A stretch of 9,074 nt of DNA from Gemmatimonadaceae bacterium (GTDB taxonomy: Bacteria > Latescibacterota > UBA2968 > UBA8231). The notes beneath the pieces were generated by a model. That model did not search any database, had not been told where the DNA came from, and saw only the letters and a list, made by a program, of their open reading frames with translations. A program made the position numbers and the translations under genes. The stretch covers positions 1-9,074 of the forward strand of contig PBSR01000279.1 of assembly GCA_002726335.1 (NCBI GenBank), written 5' to 3'. This document shows, piece by piece, positions 6,829 to 9,074 of this stretch; the stretch's first letter is position 1; every line of letters begins with the position of its first letter.

Positions 6829-6856
6829 TTGCGGCCAGCAGCCTCCTTCGTACATT
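6829..6856 (+). promoter_or_regulatory. Possible sigma70-type promoter for htpG
   Basis: TTGCGG (6829-6834) and TACATT (6851-6856) are separated by 16 nt, an acceptable though imperfect -35/-10 pair about 75 nt before the htpG ATG. The -10 abuts the palindrome at 6856-6870, so a protein bound there would cover the start site. I found no sigma32 consensus (CTTGAA with a downstream CCCCAT) and no CIRCE element. Tentative; such hexamers arise readily by chance. Confidence 0.25.
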
Positions 6857-6870
6857 TTGAGACTCTCAAA
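6856..6870. promoter_or_regulatory. 15-nt palindrome in the htpG/flavoprotein divergent gap, candidate operator
   Basis: TTTGAGA-C-TCTCAAA has perfect 7-nt arms around a single central base, too tight for an RNA hairpin but right for a dimeric DNA-binding protein. It sits 60 nt before the htpG ATG, immediately after a possible -10, in the 149-nt gap shared with the divergent flavoprotein gene, so it could control either or both. It is not the HrcA CIRCE element (TTAGCACTC-N9-GAGTGCTAA). It shares the TTGAG half-site core with the HspR HAIR site (CTTGAGT-N7-ACTCAAG) but with 1 nt of spacing instead of 7, so that identity is not claimed. Confidence 0.4.
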
Positions 6871-6930
6871 GTAACAGCCCGACAGCGAGTTACGGGCCTT
6901 CAATTCAACCCCACAGCAGCCGAAGAGACC

Positions 6931-8940
6931 ATGGCCGACGAGCATCACACAGCTACCGCCGACGAAGCCCAAGTGGAAGAGCGGGCTTTCCAGACCGAGG
7001 TCCAGCAGGTCCTGCAGATTCTTATCCACTCTCTGTACACCGACAAGGACGTGTTCCTGCGGGAACTCGTGTCGAATGCGTCAGACGCCCTCGACAAGAT
7101 CCGTTTCCGGTCTCTCACCGACAAAGAGATCGTCGATCCCGACGCCGAACTGACCGTCGACATCAACGTCGATGCGACGGCCAAGACACTGACGATCACC
7201 GACACCGGGATCGGCATGACCCGAGACGAGGTGAACGACAACATCGGCACCATCGCCCACTCGGGGTCAAAGAAGTTCCTGCAGCAGTTGTCAGAGGAGC
7301 CCGACGAGGAGAACAAGCTGAAGCTCATCGGCCAGTTCGGCGTCGGCTTCTATGCCGTGTTCATCGTCGCCGAACGGGTGGTGGTGACGACCCGGGCCGC
7401 CGATCAGGACTCGGAGGCCGTCGTCTGGGAGTCCACCGGAGACGGCACCTATACGATCTCAACGACGAAGGACAGGACGGAACGGGGTACCGAGATCAAG
7501 GTCTTCGTGCGTTCTGACTGTGAAGAATACCTCGACGCTCACCGTCTCGAGTCAGTGGTGCGTCGGCACTCCGACTTCATCTCCTACCCGGTGAAGGTGG
7601 CCGGCAAACAGGCGAACTCGGCGTCGGCCCTGTGGACACGACCACGCAATGAGATCACGCCGGAGAACTACACGGAGTTCTACCAGCACCTCAGCGGCGA
7701 TCACCAGGATCCTCTGATGTGGGAACACGTGGTGGTGGACGTACCGATCCAGTTTTACGCCGTGTTGTTCCTGCCGCGACAGTCGCCGATGGAACTGCTC
7801 TTCGGGCAGGATCCAAAGGTGAGGATCAACCTGCACGTGAAGCGCGTCTTCATTCAGGATGACTGCGAGCTGTTGCCGCTCTATCTGCGTTTCGTGCGTG
7901 GCGTCGTCGACTGCGATGATCTGCCTCTCAATGTGGCCCGGGAGTCATTGCAGAACAACCCGGTAGTGGCCAAGATCCGGCAGACGCTGACGCGGCGCAT
8001 CCTGAGCAAGATCGAGGAACTGGCCAGCAAGGAACCGACGTCCTTCCTGACCTTCTGGGAGAGCTTTGGCATCGTCCTCAAGGAGGGAGTGGCCCGGGAT
8101 TTCGAGCATCGCGAGCAGGTCAGCAAGCTGCTGCGGTTCTACTCGAGTTTCTCCGACAAACTGGCCGCCGATGCCGACACGCCGGAGATCCCGACTGACG
8201 CCGAGGCCGAAGAGGGTGAGAATGCGGCACCTGTGGAGACGCGCACGACGGAGACCGAAGGCCTGGTGGCCCTGCAGGACTACGTGGATCGCATGAAGTC
8301 GGATCAGGAGGTGATCTACTACCTGACCGGTGACAGTCGTCAACAGGTCGAGCAGAGCCCGCTGATGGAGTCCTTCCGCAAGAACGACCTCGAGGTGCTC
8401 TACCTGACAGACCCGGTGGACGAATGGGTGGCCAACTCGCTGCAGGACTTCGACAGCAAGCAGTTCCAGGCGATCGATGCGGAGGATCTGGATCTGCCGG
8501 AAGAGGTCAAGATCGAGGGCGCCGAGAGCACCGAGGATAAGGAACGCACCATCGAGCTGGTGAGTTTCCTGAAGCAGGAGCTGGAGTCACGCGTCGGGGA
8601 GGTGAAGGAGTCGAGCCGGCTCAGCGACGGTCCCTGCGCCCTGGTGGTGCCCAAGGGCGGTCTCAGTCAGCAGATGGAACGGATCATGCGCATGAGTGAC
8701 GAGAACTTTCCGCTCACCAAGCGCACCCTGGAGATCAACCCGCGGCATGCGGCGATTCGCAACATGGGAGAGCTGCTCAAGGCGGACCGTGATTCGGCCG
8801 AACTCAAGGAGTGGTCACATTTTCTTGTCGACTATGTCCTGCTCGCCGAAGGCAAGGTCGAGGATCCACAGCGGGTCATGTCACAGATTCAGAAGATGAT
8901 GAGCTCAGTCAGCCAGCAAGCGCTGCAAGCGCGGGAATAA
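6931..8940 (+). CDS. htpG: Molecular chaperone HtpG (bacterial Hsp90)
   Basis: Cytoplasmic ATP-dependent homodimeric chaperone; 669 residues against about 624 in E. coli. Seen: the N-terminal GHKL ATPase domain with FLRELVSNASDALDK (42-56; catalytic Glu and Mg-binding Asn), DTGIGM (91-96), GTIAHSGSKKF (106-116) and GQFGVGFYAVFIVA (134-147). The middle domain includes VKRVFIQDDCELLP (303-316) and LPLNVARESLQ (331-341) with its ATP-contacting Arg. The C-terminal dimerisation domain includes NPRHAAIR (603-610). As in other bacterial forms there is no MEEVD tail. Oddity: an acidic, low-complexity stretch of roughly 30 residues (about 411-443) lies between the LLRF helix and the LQDYVDRM segment, where E. 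coli has a short loop; it accounts for much of the extra length. The frame is open upstream to 6784, but the ATG at 6931 gives the family's short lead-in before FQTEVQQVLQILIHSLY; its Shine-Dalgarno is weak (GAAGAG). Followed directly by a relic of another htpG 3' end. Confidence 0.97.
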   Translation: MADEHHTATADEAQVEERAFQTEVQQVLQILIHSLYTDKDVFLRELVSNASDALDKIRFRSLTDKEIVDPDAELTVDINVDATAKTLTITDTGIGMTRDEVNDNIGTIAHSGSKKFLQQLSEEPDEENKLKLIGQFGVGFYAVFIVAERVVVTTRAADQDSEAVVWESTGDGTYTISTTKDRTERGTEIKVFVRSDCEEYLDAHRLESVVRRHSDFISYPVKVAGKQANSASALWTRPRNEITPENYTEFYQHLSGDHQDPLMWEHVVVDVPIQFYAVLFLPRQSPMELLFGQDPKVRINLHVKRVFIQDDCELLPLYLRFVRGVVDCDDLPLNVARESLQNNPVVAKIRQTLTRRILSKIEELASKEPTSFLTFWESFGIVLKEGVARDFEHREQVSKLLRFYSSFSDKLAADADTPEIPTDAEAEEGENAAPVETRTTETEGLVALQDYVDRMKSDQEVIYYLTGDSRQQVEQSPLMESFRKNDLEVLYLTDPVDEWVANSLQDFDSKQFQAIDAEDLDLPEEVKIEGAESTEDKERTIELVSFLKQELESRVGEVKESSRLSDGPCALVVPKGGLSQQMERIMRMSDENFPLTKRTLEINPRHAAIRNMGELLKADRDSAELKEWSHFLVDYVLLAEGKVEDPQRVMSQIQKMMSSVSQQALQARE

Positions 8941-8941
8941 C

Positions 8942-9026
8942 GCGGATCGGCAGATAGGCGCTCTGTGCACAGATTCAAAAGATGATGAGTGTGGCCAGCG
9001 AATCGGCGCTGCAAGCAAGGGGGTAG
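8942..9026 (+). pseudogene. Relic of a second, diverged htpG 3' end
   Basis: Positions 8968-9026 align without gaps to the last 59 nt of the intact htpG (8882-8940), with 43 identical bases by hand count and both ending on the stop codon. In that reading the relic gives AQIQKMMSVASESALQARG-stop against SQIQKMMSSVSQQALQARE-stop. Half of the 16 differences fall at third codon positions, so the copy appears to have diverged while still coding. Upstream, 8942-8953 resembles 8860-8871 (the EDPQ codons), but the offset shifts from 82 to 86 nt, meaning small indels, and an in-frame TAG sits at 8955-8957. The fragment is therefore dead and has no start. It most likely records a former tandem htpG pair, or replacement of a resident htpG by a divergent one that left the old tail in place. 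No terminator is visible between it and htpG. Confidence 0.75.
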
Positions 9027-9028
9027 GT

Positions 9029-9074
9029 ATGAGCACGGCAACCGTATCGATAGACACGGGCCCGGACCTGCGGG
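9029..9074 (+). CDS. Start of an unidentified gene (partial, runs off the right edge)
   Basis: An ATG at 9029 follows a strong Shine-Dalgarno-like AAGGGGG (9017-9023) with a 5-nt spacer, and 15 codons stay open to the edge, giving MSTATVSIDTGPDLR. It begins 2 nt after the stop of the htpG tail relic, the spacing expected if the gene once followed that older htpG directly in an operon. IDTGPDLR resembles a motif inside PhnP-type metallo-beta-lactamase-fold proteins, but there it lies some 50 residues from the start, so the likeness is probably accidental. Too short to identify. Confidence 0.4.
   Translation, partial: MSTATVSIDTGPDLR

Noticed and set aside
6842..6847. Strong AGGAGG on the minus strand in the htpG/flavoprotein gap
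   Set aside because: It is 21 nt from the nearest in-frame ATG, and the CTG codons right behind it are too close, so it does not support any start of a recognisable gene.
6784..6930. N-terminal extension of htpG starting at 6784
   Set aside because: HtpG proteins start a short distance before the FQTEVQQ segment. The extra stretch covers the divergent promoter region and has no chaperone-like sequence.
6894..6930. Possible sigma32 heat-shock promoter (CTTCAA...CCCCA) before htpG
   Set aside because: The two elements are only a few bases apart; sigma32 promoters need about 13-15 nt between them.

Overview
This is a GC-rich bacterial chromosomal window, densely packed with genes in several short transcription units. 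It has no phage, transposon, CRISPR, tRNA or rRNA signal. A D-Ala-D-Ala ligase shows a peptidoglycan-making bacterium. A Gfo/Idh/MocA dehydrogenase next to a xylose-isomerase-like TIM barrel is common in uncultured, carbohydrate-degrading lineages such as Latescibacterota, Poribacteria, Planctomycetota and Gemmatimonadota. That placement is an inference from gene content, and the sequence alone does not fix the phylum.

Layout. (1) Positions 614 to 1, minus strand: the N-terminal 204 residues of a YchF/DUF933-like P-loop protein running off the left edge, with a damaged nucleotide-binding signature. (2) Divergent from it, plus strand: ddl (753-1871), a DUF445 membrane protein (1927-2730) and an SDR oxidoreductase resembling the SDR-type D-mannonate oxidoreductases (2740-3543). 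(3) After a 110-nt gap holding a perfect 14-bp palindrome: a sugar phosphate isomerase/epimerase-like TIM barrel (3654-4406), overlapped by 11 nt by a Gfo/Idh/MocA dehydrogenase with a GTG start (4396-5502). (4) Convergent with it, only 22 nt away: a geranylgeranyl-reductase-family flavoprotein (5525-6781, minus). (5) Divergent from that: htpG (6931-8940). A 15-nt palindrome overlaps a possible promoter in the shared 149-nt gap. (6) Behind htpG lies a frameshifted remnant of a second, diverged htpG 3' end (8942-9026). Two bases later a new gene seems to begin (9029 onward) and runs off the right edge.

How the genes fit together. The SDR, TIM barrel and Gfo/Idh/MocA protein look like pieces of a carbohydrate oxidation/isomerisation pathway: the SDR on a sugar acid, and the translationally coupled pair on a sugar or keto-sugar. 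No transporter, dehydratase or kinase is visible. ddl, DUF445, the flavoprotein and htpG are housekeeping or membrane/stress functions with no evident link to the sugar genes.

Nothing here looks like a defence system or a biosynthetic cluster. The most interesting observations are the htpG tail relic, the degenerate YchF-like protein, the operator-like palindromes in two of the few noncoding gaps, and a long acidic insertion in HtpG. All identifications come from reading the translated sequence by eye; no database search was run.
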